From Mucilaginibacter flavidus (GTDB lineage: Bacteria; Bacteroidota; Bacteroidia; Sphingobacteriales; Sphingobacteriaceae), in assembly GCF_024055575.1 (NCBI RefSeq), contig NZ_JAMXOE010000002.1, forward strand, positions 186,001-250,000: DNA of 64,000 nt, read 5' to 3'. Under the pieces are notes generated by a model that was not told the DNA's origin, did no database searches, and saw nothing but the letters and a program-made list of their open reading frames with translations. This document shows positions 18,089 to 26,319 of this stretch, piece by piece. Position 1 is the stretch's first letter. Each line of letters opens with the position of its first letter. The position numbers were made by a program, and so were the translations under genes.

Positions 18089-18118
18089 TTGCCGAAAGGT
18101 TTGGAAAACGTATTTTTG
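18089..18118 (+). promoter_or_regulatory. Promoter of the AraC-type regulator gene
   Basis: TTG at 18089-18091 is separated by 19 bases from TATTTTTG at 18111-18118. This matches the TTTG-N19-TAnnTTTG pattern. The start codon is 18 bases further on. Confidence 0.6.
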
Positions 18119-18135
18119 ATAATCAATGATATTTA

Positions 18136-18567
18136 ATGTCCGTACCAAACTTGCCAAAAATCTATCTCTACCGCCGCATAGTTTACGCCAAACTATTCAT
18201 TGATAATAACTTTGCCGATAAGATAGATTTGGATAACATTGCCGACGAGGCCTTTTTTTCAAAATATCACTTTATCAGGCTCTTCAATTCCGTTTATAAT
18301 AAAACCCCGCACCAATACCTTTCATTTGTTCGGATTGAAAAAGCCAAGCAGTTATTAGCAACGGATATGCTTGCCGCCAATGTTTGCTACGCTGTAGGCT
18401 TTGAAAGTGTGACCTCGTTTACCGGGCTATTCAAGCGCATGGTGGGCCAAACCCCATCTGCGTACCAGGCAGCACAACACCAGCGACAGGCAGCCATTGC
18501 CGATGCGCCATTAAAATTTATCCCCAATTGCTTTGCCGAGAAAAAAGGTTGGACTTTAGTTGATTAG
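18136..18567 (+). CDS. AraC-family transcription regulator, DNA-binding domain only
   Basis: The 143-residue product is almost entirely an AraC/XylS double helix-turn-helix. Helices around NIADEAFFSKYHFIRLFNSV and VCYAVGFESVTSFTGLFKRM are followed by GQTPSAYQ, the family signature. There is no separate sensor domain, so the signal is unknown. The VOC-family gene downstream may be its target; the pair is separated by a 220-base repeat element. The stop codon lies inside the left arm of that repeat. Confidence 0.85.
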   Translation: MSVPNLPKIYLYRRIVYAKLFIDNNFADKIDLDNIADEAFFSKYHFIRLFNSVYNKTPHQYLSFVRIEKAKQLLATDMLAANVCYAVGFESVTSFTGLFKRMVGQTPSAYQAAQHQRQAAIADAPLKFIPNCFAEKKGWTLVD

Positions 18568-18720
18568 AGGTTAGTTAATCAGAGATCAGAAAAAAACGCG
18601 CTGTGAAATAATAAGTGTTTGATTGACTTGCAATAGAACGTGTCTGAAACTTCGCAATCTTTTATCCGCTGCCATTGCAGCTCCTAATCTCTAATCTCCA
18701 GCCTCTAATCAACTAATCAC
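18557..18720. repeat. Inverted word repeat, family CTAATCTCTAATC
   Basis: TAGTTGATTAGAGG (18557-18570) is exactly complementary to CCTCTAATCAACTA (18702-18715). Both arms contain extra diverged copies of the word (TTAGTTAATCAGAGATCAG on the left; CTAATCTCTAATCTCC on the right). The left arm includes the stop codon of the AraC-type gene. A related word recurs at 59483-59496. Confidence 0.65.
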
Positions 18721-18788
18721 AATCGCAATTTCGGAGAAGCCCCGCACCAAATCTATCCTCACCTTCGCTTTATCAAAACAAAAGAACA

Positions 18789-19199
18789 ATGATTACAAAA
18801 ATGAACCACGTAAGCGTCTTCGTCCTGGACCAGGAAAGCGCTTTTGATTTTTATGTAAATAAGCTGGGCTTTAAAGTACATACCGATGCGCCGATGGGAC
18901 CCGGTATGCGATGGCTGACTGTTTGTCCGCCGGATCAGCCGGAGCTGGAAATTTCACTAATGTCGATTGACGAGGGAATGATGTTTAGCAAGGAGTCGGC
19001 ACAGCAAATGCGCGATTTGGTAAGCAAAGGCACCTTCGGCTTCGGCGTATTTGAATGCGACAACCTGCTGGTAACTTACGAAGAACTAAAGGCCAAAGGT
19101 GTTGAGTTCACCAAAGCTCCAACCCAGGAATTTTACGGTTTCGAAGCGCTGTTTAAAGATGATTCAGGCAACTGGTTTTCATTGGGGCAGAAAGGGTGA
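18789..19199 (+). CDS. VOC-superfamily (glyoxalase/dioxygenase-like) protein
   Basis: The 136-residue product has the paired beta-alpha-beta-beta-beta layout of the vicinal oxygen chelate fold. It opens with MNHVSVFVLDQESAFDFYVNKLGFKV and ends with FYGFEALFKDDSGNWFSLGQ. A metal-binding His (MNHVSVFV) and Glu (GFEALFKD) are plausible. Members of this group include uncharacterised glyoxalase-like enzymes and resistance proteins, so the substrate cannot be named. An AraC-type regulator lies upstream. Confidence 0.8.
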   Translation: MITKMNHVSVFVLDQESAFDFYVNKLGFKVHTDAPMGPGMRWLTVCPPDQPELEISLMSIDEGMMFSKESAQQMRDLVSKGTFGFGVFECDNLLVTYEELKAKGVEFTKAPTQEFYGFEALFKDDSGNWFSLGQKG

Positions 19200-19200
19200 T

Positions 19201-19279
19201 TTGAAGATTTGACGATGTGTTAATTTGAAGATTCATTTCATTTTCAAACTAACACATCTCCAAATTATTTTATTTTCAA
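19201..19279. repeat. Inverted word repeat, family GATTTGAAGATTTG
   Basis: GATGTGTTA (19214-19222) and TAACACATC (19250-19258) pair, with words TTGAAGATTT and ATTTTCAAATC around them. It lies between the convergent VOC and corA genes. A related element is found at 34985-35080. Confidence 0.5.
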
Positions 19280-19285
19280 ATCAAC

Positions 19286-20413
19286 TTACAATTTACTAAA
19301 CCACCCTTTTTTCCAAAATACAACTACTTGTATAACCCCTATAAGTATCATGCCGCCAATAGCGTAAATGTAGCCATGCGGGCTATACAACTCCGGCATG
19401 TTATCAGGCATTACCTTATTGGTCACCGGGTCGGTGCGCGAAAAGTTCATACCATAAATACCGGCCACAAATGTGAGAGGGATAAATATTACCGAGATAA
19501 TGGTCAGCACCTTCATAATCTCGTTCATGCGGTTGCTCACCATGGATAGGTAAATATCCATAATGCTGCTGGTTATTTCCTTGTAGCTTTCAATCAGGTC
19601 CATTATCTGGATGCAATGGTCGTACGCATCCTTCAAAAACATCTTTACTTCGGCGTTTATGAGCGGGCTTTCGGTGCGTAGCATGTCGTTTATTTTATCG
19701 CGCTCGGGCCAGCAGCTGCGGCGTAAAACTATCAGGGTGCGTTTTAGCTGTTGCACGTCGTACATAATAGTTTTATCGGCGCTGGCATACAGGCGGTCTT
19801 CTACAACATCCAATTGGTCGCCAAGCTTGGCCAGCAGGGCAAAATAACAATCGAGTATAGTGTCGGTAAGCGCATAGCACATATAGCCGGCTCCGGCGGT
19901 GCGGATGGCGCCTTTGCCTGCTTTAAGCCGGCTCTTTACACCCTCGAAATTTTCTTCGTGGGTTTCTTCAAACGTAATGATGATGTTATCCTTCACCAGC
20001 GCCGAAAACTGGTGGTTGGTGAGCTCGTAATCCTTAGTGAACATTATCATCCTGCTCACAGCAAATACGTAGTCATCATATTCATCAAACTTGGGGCGCT
20101 GGTGTATATTGGTAATATCCTCTAATACAAGCGGGTTGATGGTTAAAATAGACCCTATTTCTTCAATCAGTGTGGCATCGCCCAAACCGCGCACCTGTAT
20201 CCAGTGAGTATGGTCCTGGCATTTTTTAAACTGGTCCAGCACAACCTTTATATTTTTGCCTTCACTGCTTACCAGTTCTTTGGTATTGTACGAGTAAACC
20301 GAAATTATTGGCTTTAAGGCATCTTCGGGGATGACGATGGCGCCCGGGCTATCGCCAATATTGCCAACTTTTCGTCGCGGGTTGTAGCGGATTCTTTTTC
20401 CGGATATATTCAT
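19286..20413 (-). CDS. corA: CorA-family magnesium/cobalt transporter
   Basis: The 375-residue product has the large N-terminal cytoplasmic funnel domain and two C-terminal membrane segments. These are separated by the signature YGMNF (near residue 320) that forms the pore mouth, and the tail ends in FWKKGWF. Length and layout match CorA. It forms pentamers that import Mg2+ and can carry Co2+ or Ni2+. The gene stands alone. A 9-base inverted repeat lies between 4 and 38 bases before the start codon and might influence translation. Confidence 0.93.
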   Translation of the reverse strand: MNISGKRIRYNPRRKVGNIGDSPGAIVIPEDALKPIISVYSYNTKELVSSEGKNIKVVLDQFKKCQDHTHWIQVRGLGDATLIEEIGSILTINPLVLEDITNIHQRPKFDEYDDYVFAVSRMIMFTKDYELTNHQFSALVKDNIIITFEETHEENFEGVKSRLKAGKGAIRTAGAGYMCYALTDTILDCYFALLAKLGDQLDVVEDRLYASADKTIMYDVQQLKRTLIVLRRSCWPERDKINDMLRTESPLINAEVKMFLKDAYDHCIQIMDLIESYKEITSSIMDIYLSMVSNRMNEIMKVLTIISVIFIPLTFVAGIYGMNFSRTDPVTNKVMPDNMPELYSPHGYIYAIGGMILIGVIQVVVFWKKGWFSKL

Positions 20414-20416
20414 GGG

Positions 20417-20451
20417 GTACTAATTACGTTTTCAAAAACTGAAATTAGTAC
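20417..20451 (-). promoter_or_regulatory. Inverted repeat in the corA leader
   Basis: GTACTAATT and AATTAGTAC are perfect complementary arms separated by 17 bases, with an inner TTTT/AAAA run. The arm nearest the gene ends three bases before the ATG, so a hairpin in the mRNA would cover the ribosome-binding region. It could equally be a DNA operator. Confidence 0.45.
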
Positions 20452-20486
20452 TTTTTGTTTCTGTGTTGATAAAATGTATGAAAAAA

Positions 20487-21158
20487 TTAACTCCCCGGCG
20501 CTGCAGCATCCTTAATGTCCTTAACCTCCAAAACATTGCTTTCATATCCAAATAAGGTAACGTTTATCATTGCCTGCCCAACCTGGGCTATGGTACTTAC
20601 CGAGTTCGGCACTACCAATTTTAAAATTGGATACAGCCAGCTAAAATATTTATAAAGTTTCAGCGTATTTTTAGCTCCCGGCGCAGCCTTCATAAATCCC
20701 GGGCGAAAATTAAACTCCTGCTTAAAGGGCAGTTTCTTTAAATCGTTTTCGGTTTTACCCTTTACCCGCGCCCACATCTGCCCGCCTTTTTCGGTACTAT
20801 CGGTGCTGGCACCTGATACGTAGCAGAAAGTCATGTCGTTATTTAACCGGCTTAAAGTTTCGGCAACATGTATGGTTAGGGTATAAGTAAGCTTATAATA
20901 TTCCGGCTCCTTCATCCCAACGGATGACACACCCAAACAAAAGTAACAGGCATTGTATCCCACAAGCTGATTTTCAATCGAACTCAAATCAAAAAAATCA
21001 GCATGGATAATCTCCTTTAGTTTTGGGTGAACCACACCACAGGGCTTGCGGTTAATAACCAAAACCTCTGTTACCTGCGGGTGTTGCAGGCATTCATCCA
21101 ATACCCCCTCGCCAACCATGCCAGTGGCACCGGTTACGATTGCCTTTATGTTTTCCAT
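20487..21158 (-). CDS. NAD(P)-binding Rossmann protein (HTATIP2/YbjT-like)
   Basis: The 223-residue product starts with the dinucleotide-binding motif VTGATGMVGEGVLDECL (residues 8-24) and continues VLVINRKPCG. It has CYFCLGVSSVGM and FCYVSGASTDS segments as in atypical short-chain reductases of the HTATIP2 group. The usual YxxxK catalytic pair is not obvious, so it may be a reductase-like binding protein. The substrate is unknown. An intergenic repeat separates it from the GH3 gene downstream. Confidence 0.75.
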   Translation of the reverse strand: MENIKAIVTGATGMVGEGVLDECLQHPQVTEVLVINRKPCGVVHPKLKEIIHADFFDLSSIENQLVGYNACYFCLGVSSVGMKEPEYYKLTYTLTIHVAETLSRLNNDMTFCYVSGASTDSTEKGGQMWARVKGKTENDLKKLPFKQEFNFRPGFMKAAPGAKNTLKLYKYFSWLYPILKLVVPNSVSTIAQVGQAMINVTLFGYESNVLEVKDIKDAAAPGS

Positions 21159-21176
21159 ATTTTCGAATTATACTTA

Positions 21177-21258
21177 AGAGTCAAGATAAAAAGAATATCC
21201 GATAGTAGGCCTCCTTTCTCCTGTCTTGGCTCTTGGTTCTTGATTCCTGGCTCTATTT
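21177..21258. repeat. Word repeat, family TCTTGGCTCTTGATTC
   Basis: The right half is a string of diverged copies of TCTTGGCTCTTGGTTC, followed by TTGATTCCTGGCTCT. The left end carries the complementary AGAGTCAAGA. The same words occur at 8159-8290. It occupies the gap between two minus-strand genes. Confidence 0.55.
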
Positions 21259-21261
21259 TTC

Positions 21262-22983
21262 TTACAAACCTCCTCTCATCCCGGTTGTAAAATCCTTATT
21301 AATAGTTACAGGCAACCTGCCTGTTGGTTTTAGCTGCTGCGTAATTACTTTTACCGCCGAGCGCTGCAGGGCATCAGTCATTTGGTAGCAAACCAGCAAT
21401 GCGCTGCATTTTTCAATACCTGGCAAATCGGCAATGGTGTAGGCATTGGCAAATAGGGTAATTACCGTATTGTTGTGTGCTGCCAGGCTGCTTATAAATT
21501 GTTTAATATCCGCGCTGTAATCCAGCTTACTGGCCGGGCGCGCGCGGGTATCATTAATACTTACATACACCTGGTCGTAATCCTTCAGGCTCGTCAATAT
21601 ATCATTAAGCTCGGCTGCTGTTGATGTTTTGCCAATGTTAAACCACCTGTTATAAGTATACCATTTTGCCAATTCCGCCTGGAAAACCGTCCCCTCCGCA
21701 CCTACGCTTACCAATGCAGTGCGGTGCAAAGGGATCATTTGTAAACCTGCGGCGCTGCCTTTTACAAGTGTTACCGCCGCATCACTCAATTGCTGAATAA
21801 GGTTAGTGGCCGCGGGCCGGTGCAAATCTTCGGCCAGGTGGTTAATATCTGTTTCGTGGTATTGATTTAAGCCGGCCCAATATTTGGCTGCAAGCACCTT
21901 TTTAACTTTGGCATTAAATTCTTCCTTTGTGATTTTATGTTTGCGAATGGCCTTGCGGATTTTCTTTATCGCCCGCTCAGAGTTTTCCGACAATTCAATT
22001 ATGTCATTTCCGGCCAAAAATGCCCTTAAGTCTGCTTCGCCATCCGGAAAATACTTTATTACCGCTTTCATCTCCATCGCGTCCGATACCACCAATCCTT
22101 TAAAACGCAATGAGTCCTTCAACTCGCCGGTAACAATTGGCCGCGAAAGTGTTGAAGGAAGGTTTTTAGTGGTATCAAGCGCCGGTATGTTCATGTGAGC
22201 TATCATCACACCGCTTATATCGGCGTTTATTGCCTGCTGGAAGGGATATTCCTCCAACGAGTCCAACCGTTGCCTTGTAAAGGGTAGGAGCGGTAAGTCA
22301 AGGTGCGAGTCCACATTGGTATCTCCATGACCGGGAAAATGTTTGGCCGTGGTTAAAATACCGGCATCCTGCATACCCTTAAAATAGGCAATACCCTTGG
22401 CGGCAACATTATATTTATTATCACCAAACGATCGGTAGTTTATCACCGGGTTGTTGGGGTTATTGTTTACGTCCATATCCGGCCCCAAATTCATTTGCAT
22501 GCCCAGCCGTTTAAAGTCGTACCCTACCTGCTCCCCCATTTTATAAATAAGGCTGTTGTCCTGTATGGCTCCCAAAGTCATTTGGAAAGGATACGATATT
22601 GTAGAGTCTATCCGCATTCCTAAGCCCCACTCCCCGTCCATTGTTATTAACAACGGCACTTTTACCAGTTTTTGGTAATTGTTAATTAATTGTGCATGCC
22701 GCACAGGTCCGCCCTGGAAAAACACCACGCCGCCCAATTGTTCATCCTTAATTACTTTTGCCACCGAGTCTTCGTAGGCCTGCCCCCTGTCGGTATGGGC
22801 ACGCACAAAAAACAGCTGTGCAATCTTTTTCTTCCGGCTTAGCTTTTTAAAAACAGAATCGACCCAATGGTTTTGGTGGTTTAATGATTGTATATAGCTA
22901 TCCTTTTGCGCAGAAACATTGAGCGAAATAAAGCAGAAAACGAGTACTGCAATATATTTTAAATGGTGTTTTATTAATGCCAT
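21262..22983 (-). CDS. Glycoside hydrolase family 3 enzyme (beta-N-acetylhexosaminidase-like)
   Basis: I choose the ATG at 22983 (MALIKHHLKYIAVLVF), giving 573 residues; a start at 23025 would add 14 residues before the signal peptide, which ends near SLNVSAQ. The catalytic domain carries the NagZ-type motif KHFPGHGDTNVDSHLDLP and VVSDAMEMKAV, with the nucleophile Asp expected in the latter. A C-terminal alpha/beta domain follows (about residues 390-570), as in two-domain GH3 enzymes. It is exported and probably cleaves N-acetylglucosaminides from peptidoglycan or glycans. It may be co-transcribed with the NAD(P)-binding gene, although an 100-base repeat lies between them. Confidence 0.88.
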   Translation of the reverse strand: MALIKHHLKYIAVLVFCFISLNVSAQKDSYIQSLNHQNHWVDSVFKKLSRKKKIAQLFFVRAHTDRGQAYEDSVAKVIKDEQLGGVVFFQGGPVRHAQLINNYQKLVKVPLLITMDGEWGLGMRIDSTISYPFQMTLGAIQDNSLIYKMGEQVGYDFKRLGMQMNLGPDMDVNNNPNNPVINYRSFGDNKYNVAAKGIAYFKGMQDAGILTTAKHFPGHGDTNVDSHLDLPLLPFTRQRLDSLEEYPFQQAINADISGVMIAHMNIPALDTTKNLPSTLSRPIVTGELKDSLRFKGLVVSDAMEMKAVIKYFPDGEADLRAFLAGNDIIELSENSERAIKKIRKAIRKHKITKEEFNAKVKKVLAAKYWAGLNQYHETDINHLAEDLHRPAATNLIQQLSDAAVTLVKGSAAGLQMIPLHRTALVSVGAEGTVFQAELAKWYTYNRWFNIGKTSTAAELNDILTSLKDYDQVYVSINDTRARPASKLDYSADIKQFISSLAAHNNTVITLFANAYTIADLPGIEKCSALLVCYQMTDALQRSAVKVITQQLKPTGRLPVTINKDFTTGMRGGL

Positions 22984-23098
22984 GGGCCAAATGTAGTTGA
23001 AATATGATTTTTTAGTGAGCAGCATTCATAAAAAAAACAATTACGAATAAACCTTTGTATTGTTTTTTAATCTATGAGATATATCAAACAAAAAACAC

Positions 23099-23764
23099 AT
23101 GAAAAAATTACTCTTTTTTACTATATGCCTGCTGGTTGCAGGTTCAGTAAGCGCACAGGGCTATTACTCGGGCCATCGTCGTGCGGTTAGGCGTTCGGCT
23201 CCGCGCAGCTCAGCAAGCGATTTTTACCGCACCAGGGTTGGGATTGCAGGCGGCTTTAACTTTGCCGATGCTGTTGACGCCTATAACTCAAATTATTCAA
23301 CAGCTGGCATTACGGCATTCCACGTGGGCCTTACGTTAGACATCCCTGTAGCTTACCCGCTGTCGTTCGCACCCGAGGTTTTATACTCACAAAAAGGTTA
23401 TGCAGCAACTACCACTGATGGCAACTTTACACAGCGCAGCAACTTTATCGATGTGCCTTTACTGGCAAAATTCAGGCTGTCGCCATTTTTTAATTTCGTA
23501 GTTGGTCCGCAGGTTTCGTTCCCTATATCAACAACAAATACATATGATAACGGATTTAACGGTACCGCACAGGATCACTACAGTACTACCCATGACCGTA
23601 CTGTATTAGATGGTGTGATTGGCGTTGGTGTTGATATAAATCCCAACGTTGAAATACGTGCCCGTTATACTATCGATTTTCAACAAACTGATGATAATGC
23701 TTATTATATCCCCGGTTACCGCAACGAAGTTTTCCAATTGGGTATTGGCTTTAAGTTCCAGTAA
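23099..23764 (+). CDS. Outer-membrane beta-barrel protein (porin-like)
   Basis: The 221-residue product has a signal peptide (LLFFTICLLVAGSVSAQG), a short basic region (HRRAVRRSAPRS) and a barrel. The barrel includes VGIAGGFNFADAV, ISFAPEVLYSQKGY-like text and a final strand FQLGIGFKFQ ending in an aromatic-rich residue pattern. It fits the OMP_b-brl_2 family of small Bacteroidota outer-membrane barrels. The function of this group is not known. It converges on a glycosyltransferase gene with a shared hairpin between them. Confidence 0.8.
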   Translation: MKKLLFFTICLLVAGSVSAQGYYSGHRRAVRRSAPRSSASDFYRTRVGIAGGFNFADAVDAYNSNYSTAGITAFHVGLTLDIPVAYPLSFAPEVLYSQKGYAATTTDGNFTQRSNFIDVPLLAKFRLSPFFNFVVGPQVSFPISTTNTYDNGFNGTAQDHYSTTHDRTVLDGVIGVGVDINPNVEIRARYTIDFQQTDDNAYYIPGYRNEVFQLGIGFKFQ

Positions 23765-23802
23765 AATTGGTGAGTGGTAAGTTTCGACTGTCCAAAACAA
23801 TA

Positions 23803-23831
23803 AAGTCCTGCAGTTTTTTCCTGTGGGACTT
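23803..23831. terminator. Hairpin between convergent genes
   Basis: AAGTCC (23803) pairs with GGACTT (23826), extended by TGCAG/CTGTG with two wobble pairs around a T-rich loop. It lies between the stop of the barrel gene and the stop of the glycosyltransferase gene. Confidence 0.55.
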
Positions 23832-23845
23832 CATGTTTTACGATC

Positions 23846-24814
23846 TTACTGTAGCGCCGGGTTTATCCTCATCCTGGCTTTAAACCACCTTTTAACCCTG
23901 CGTCTCAGCAAATTATGCTTCCGCTCGCGCTCATTAATATCAAAGTCGTGGATTAATGTATAATTGTCAGCCTGTGTCTCCGGCAAAAAAATGTGTGGGT
24001 GTACTATTGCCGGCAAACTCCCCAGTGGCAAATTAGCATATGGGCTATCGGTGTCAACCGTATGGGTCGAGTCGGGCCCGAAACCTAAATTTGCTATCAG
24101 GTTAACATTGGGTATAATGCAAAGGCCGTGGTTAAAATAATTTAAAAAGCCTAGCTGATAATCCCAGGTATCAATCTTGCCCGCCTTTAGCTCTTTAAAC
24201 ACATGCTCGAGCGCATCAATTATGTACCTGTTTGCAAACACCTTCCCCATCTGATTTCTAAACTCACTTTCCGGGTATCGCGTTAATTCTTTATCGTAAT
24301 CCTTCCAAACCCTACGCCAGCCAGCCCAGCCCCATACATGGGTTATGTTCGAGAAGTAATAGCTGGCATCGCCCCATTTTTTGCCATGTTGCAAATTGCA
24401 ACCGGCTATATGCCTCACCCGTGTATCATGGCGGTATTTTTCCAAAAGGGTATCGCAATAATTAAAAAAATCGTCAGCAGGTAAACAATCATCCTCTAAA
24501 ATAATCCCTTCTTCTTCCTGTTCAAAAAACCAGTTTATTGCGCCGGCTACAGCCTCTTTGCAACCAAGGTTTTCGTCCCGCCAAAGTGTTTTCACTTCAC
24601 AAGGCCAGTTAATTAAGTTAACCACGCTGCGTGCGTCGGCGCAAAGTTGCTTTTCGTTGGGTTTGCCGGCGCGCGGCCCGTCGCCGGCCACATATAAACG
24701 CGACGGCCTGGCCTTTTTTATCTGGTTAAAAACCTGCATTGTTGTACCCGGTCTGTTGAATATAATAAATAACACCGCCGATTTTACAGGTTCAGGAACA
24801 GAGGTAACTTTCAT
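23846..24814 (-). CDS. Nucleotide-diphospho-sugar transferase-like glycosyltransferase, copy A
   Basis: The 322-residue product has SAVLFIIFNRPGTTMQVF near the start, GIILEDDCLPADDFF with a DxD-like metal site (near residue 98), and HVWGWAGWRRVW. This is the pattern of GT-A fold transferases annotated as hemolysin-like or GT2-related in Bacteroidota. It probably adds a sugar during envelope glycan synthesis, in the cytoplasm. It is a close paralogue of the gene at 25030-26019, in tandem on the same strand. Confidence 0.78.
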   Translation of the reverse strand: MKVTSVPEPVKSAVLFIIFNRPGTTMQVFNQIKKARPSRLYVAGDGPRAGKPNEKQLCADARSVVNLINWPCEVKTLWRDENLGCKEAVAGAINWFFEQEEEGIILEDDCLPADDFFNYCDTLLEKYRHDTRVRHIAGCNLQHGKKWGDASYYFSNITHVWGWAGWRRVWKDYDKELTRYPESEFRNQMGKVFANRYIIDALEHVFKELKAGKIDTWDYQLGFLNYFNHGLCIIPNVNLIANLGFGPDSTHTVDTDSPYANLPLGSLPAIVHPHIFLPETQADNYTLIHDFDINERERKHNLLRRRVKRWFKARMRINPALQ

Positions 24815-25029
24815 GTTACAATATTGGGTAAAAACATTACAAGAGCGCTATTATTTTAAAGATAAATATCGCCCTAAAACCTATTAATATTAACAACAGC
24901 ATGCTCAACCGCTAAAGGTTTAAAACGCTGTCGATATTAACTGTTACGACAGGCGGTATCGATACGCTACAATGTTTGAACGAAATAATTCCGCGGGGGG
25001 CAGAGGTTGAAAAGAAAACAGCAGCAGTA

Positions 25030-26019
25030 TTACATTGCCGCGTTATTAAATGAAGATACAAACCAACGTTTTACCCTTCTTTTCAGCGCATTTTGTTTGC
25101 GCCGTTGTTGTTCAATGTTAAAATCGCGGTTTATTATCGTTAGGTCGGCACGCTTTTCCGGAAGTATGAAAACGGGGTCTGTAATTTCGTCTATTTCGGC
25201 CACCGGCAGGTTCGCATAAACACTTTCGGTACTGATAGTATTGGTAGCATCGCCACCGAAGCCAATGTTTGATATCAAATTTTTGTTGGGGATTATTACC
25301 AGGCCGTTGTTAAAAAAGTTTATGAAATCGAGCGGGTACGCCCATGAGTTTACTTTGCCAGCTTTTACTTCCTTAAAAATATTCAGCCAGCTTTCAACCA
25401 CCAACGGATCCTGGTAAACATTCTGCAAGCGTTCCCTTATTTCAGGTTCATCATATTTGCTAAGGTGTAAGTCGTAGTCGTTCCATACGCGCCTCCTGCT
25501 TGCCCACCCCCATATATGTACGCGGTTTGAAAAATAGTAGCTGTATTCGCCCCATTTCTTTCCCAGTTGCAGGTTGCAGCCGGTGATATGTCTGATACGG
25601 GTATCGTCGCGGTATTTTTCTAAAAGGTTGTCGCAAAATTTAAAAAAGCTGTTCGATGGTAAACAGTCGTCTTCTAAAATAATACCATCCTCTTCATTAT
25701 CAAAAAACCAGGTTACCGCTGCCGAAACGCCTTGCCTGCAGCCCCTGTTTGTTTCATTAAAAAGGGTTTTCAGCTCACAATCCCAGTCTATCCTGTCAAT
25801 AATAGCCCGTGTTTGTTTACATAATAACTCATCGGTAGCATTATTGGGGCGCGGAGCATCGGCGGCAACGTATAAACGGGCTGGCCTGGCGGCCCTTATT
25901 TGTTCAAAAACGCGGTTGGTGGTATCGGGGCGGTTAAAAATCACGAACAACACGGCCGACTTAGTTTGATACGGGGTAATTAGTAGATTGATACATAGCA
26001 AATACATTATAATTGGCAA
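25030..26019 (-). CDS. Nucleotide-diphospho-sugar transferase-like glycosyltransferase, copy B
   Basis: The 329-residue product matches copy A along its length: SAVLFVIFNRPDTTNRVF, GIILEDDCLPSNSFF and HIWGWASRRRVW. The first 18 residues (MPIIMYLLCINLLITPYQ) do not match copy A, so the start may be at 26007 or further in. The tail KNALKRRVKRWF also matches copy A. It belongs to the same envelope glycan block as the MsbA-like exporter and the GT9 and GT2 genes. The two copies may act on successive sugars; this is not testable here. Confidence 0.78.
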   Translation of the reverse strand: MPIIMYLLCINLLITPYQTKSAVLFVIFNRPDTTNRVFEQIRAARPARLYVAADAPRPNNATDELLCKQTRAIIDRIDWDCELKTLFNETNRGCRQGVSAAVTWFFDNEEDGIILEDDCLPSNSFFKFCDNLLEKYRDDTRIRHITGCNLQLGKKWGEYSYYFSNRVHIWGWASRRRVWNDYDLHLSKYDEPEIRERLQNVYQDPLVVESWLNIFKEVKAGKVNSWAYPLDFINFFNNGLVIIPNKNLISNIGFGGDATNTISTESVYANLPVAEIDEITDPVFILPEKRADLTIINRDFNIEQQRRKQNALKRRVKRWFVSSFNNAAM

Positions 26020-26319
26020 CCCAAAACTCTGTAGAATATTTTATTGCTACGGTAACAATCTGAATGCAAAGCGGTTTATAAGAATATTGTTACAATAGTA
26101 TTTAAACATCTTTATCATTTTTCAGGATGCTGTCGTACGTGGTCTGCATTCCAGCACCTTAATTAAAAAGTATAGCCTCAAGTGGTTTTGCAGTAAAAAA
26201 TGGTCGATACCAGCCACTTTTGCTTTCAACAAACAAAAACAACCAATGTTTAAAAAAAATAAATTATTGGTTAATCACCTGGTAGCAGGTGCTAACCGGG
26301 AATGATGCATTTGCGGCTA
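26020..26319. other. Intergenic region upstream of glycosyltransferase copy B
   Basis: These 300 bases hold no convincing reading frame, hairpin or RNA gene. The region is AT-rich and must contain the promoter of copy B, but I see no clear TAnnTTTG match. Confidence 0.5.
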
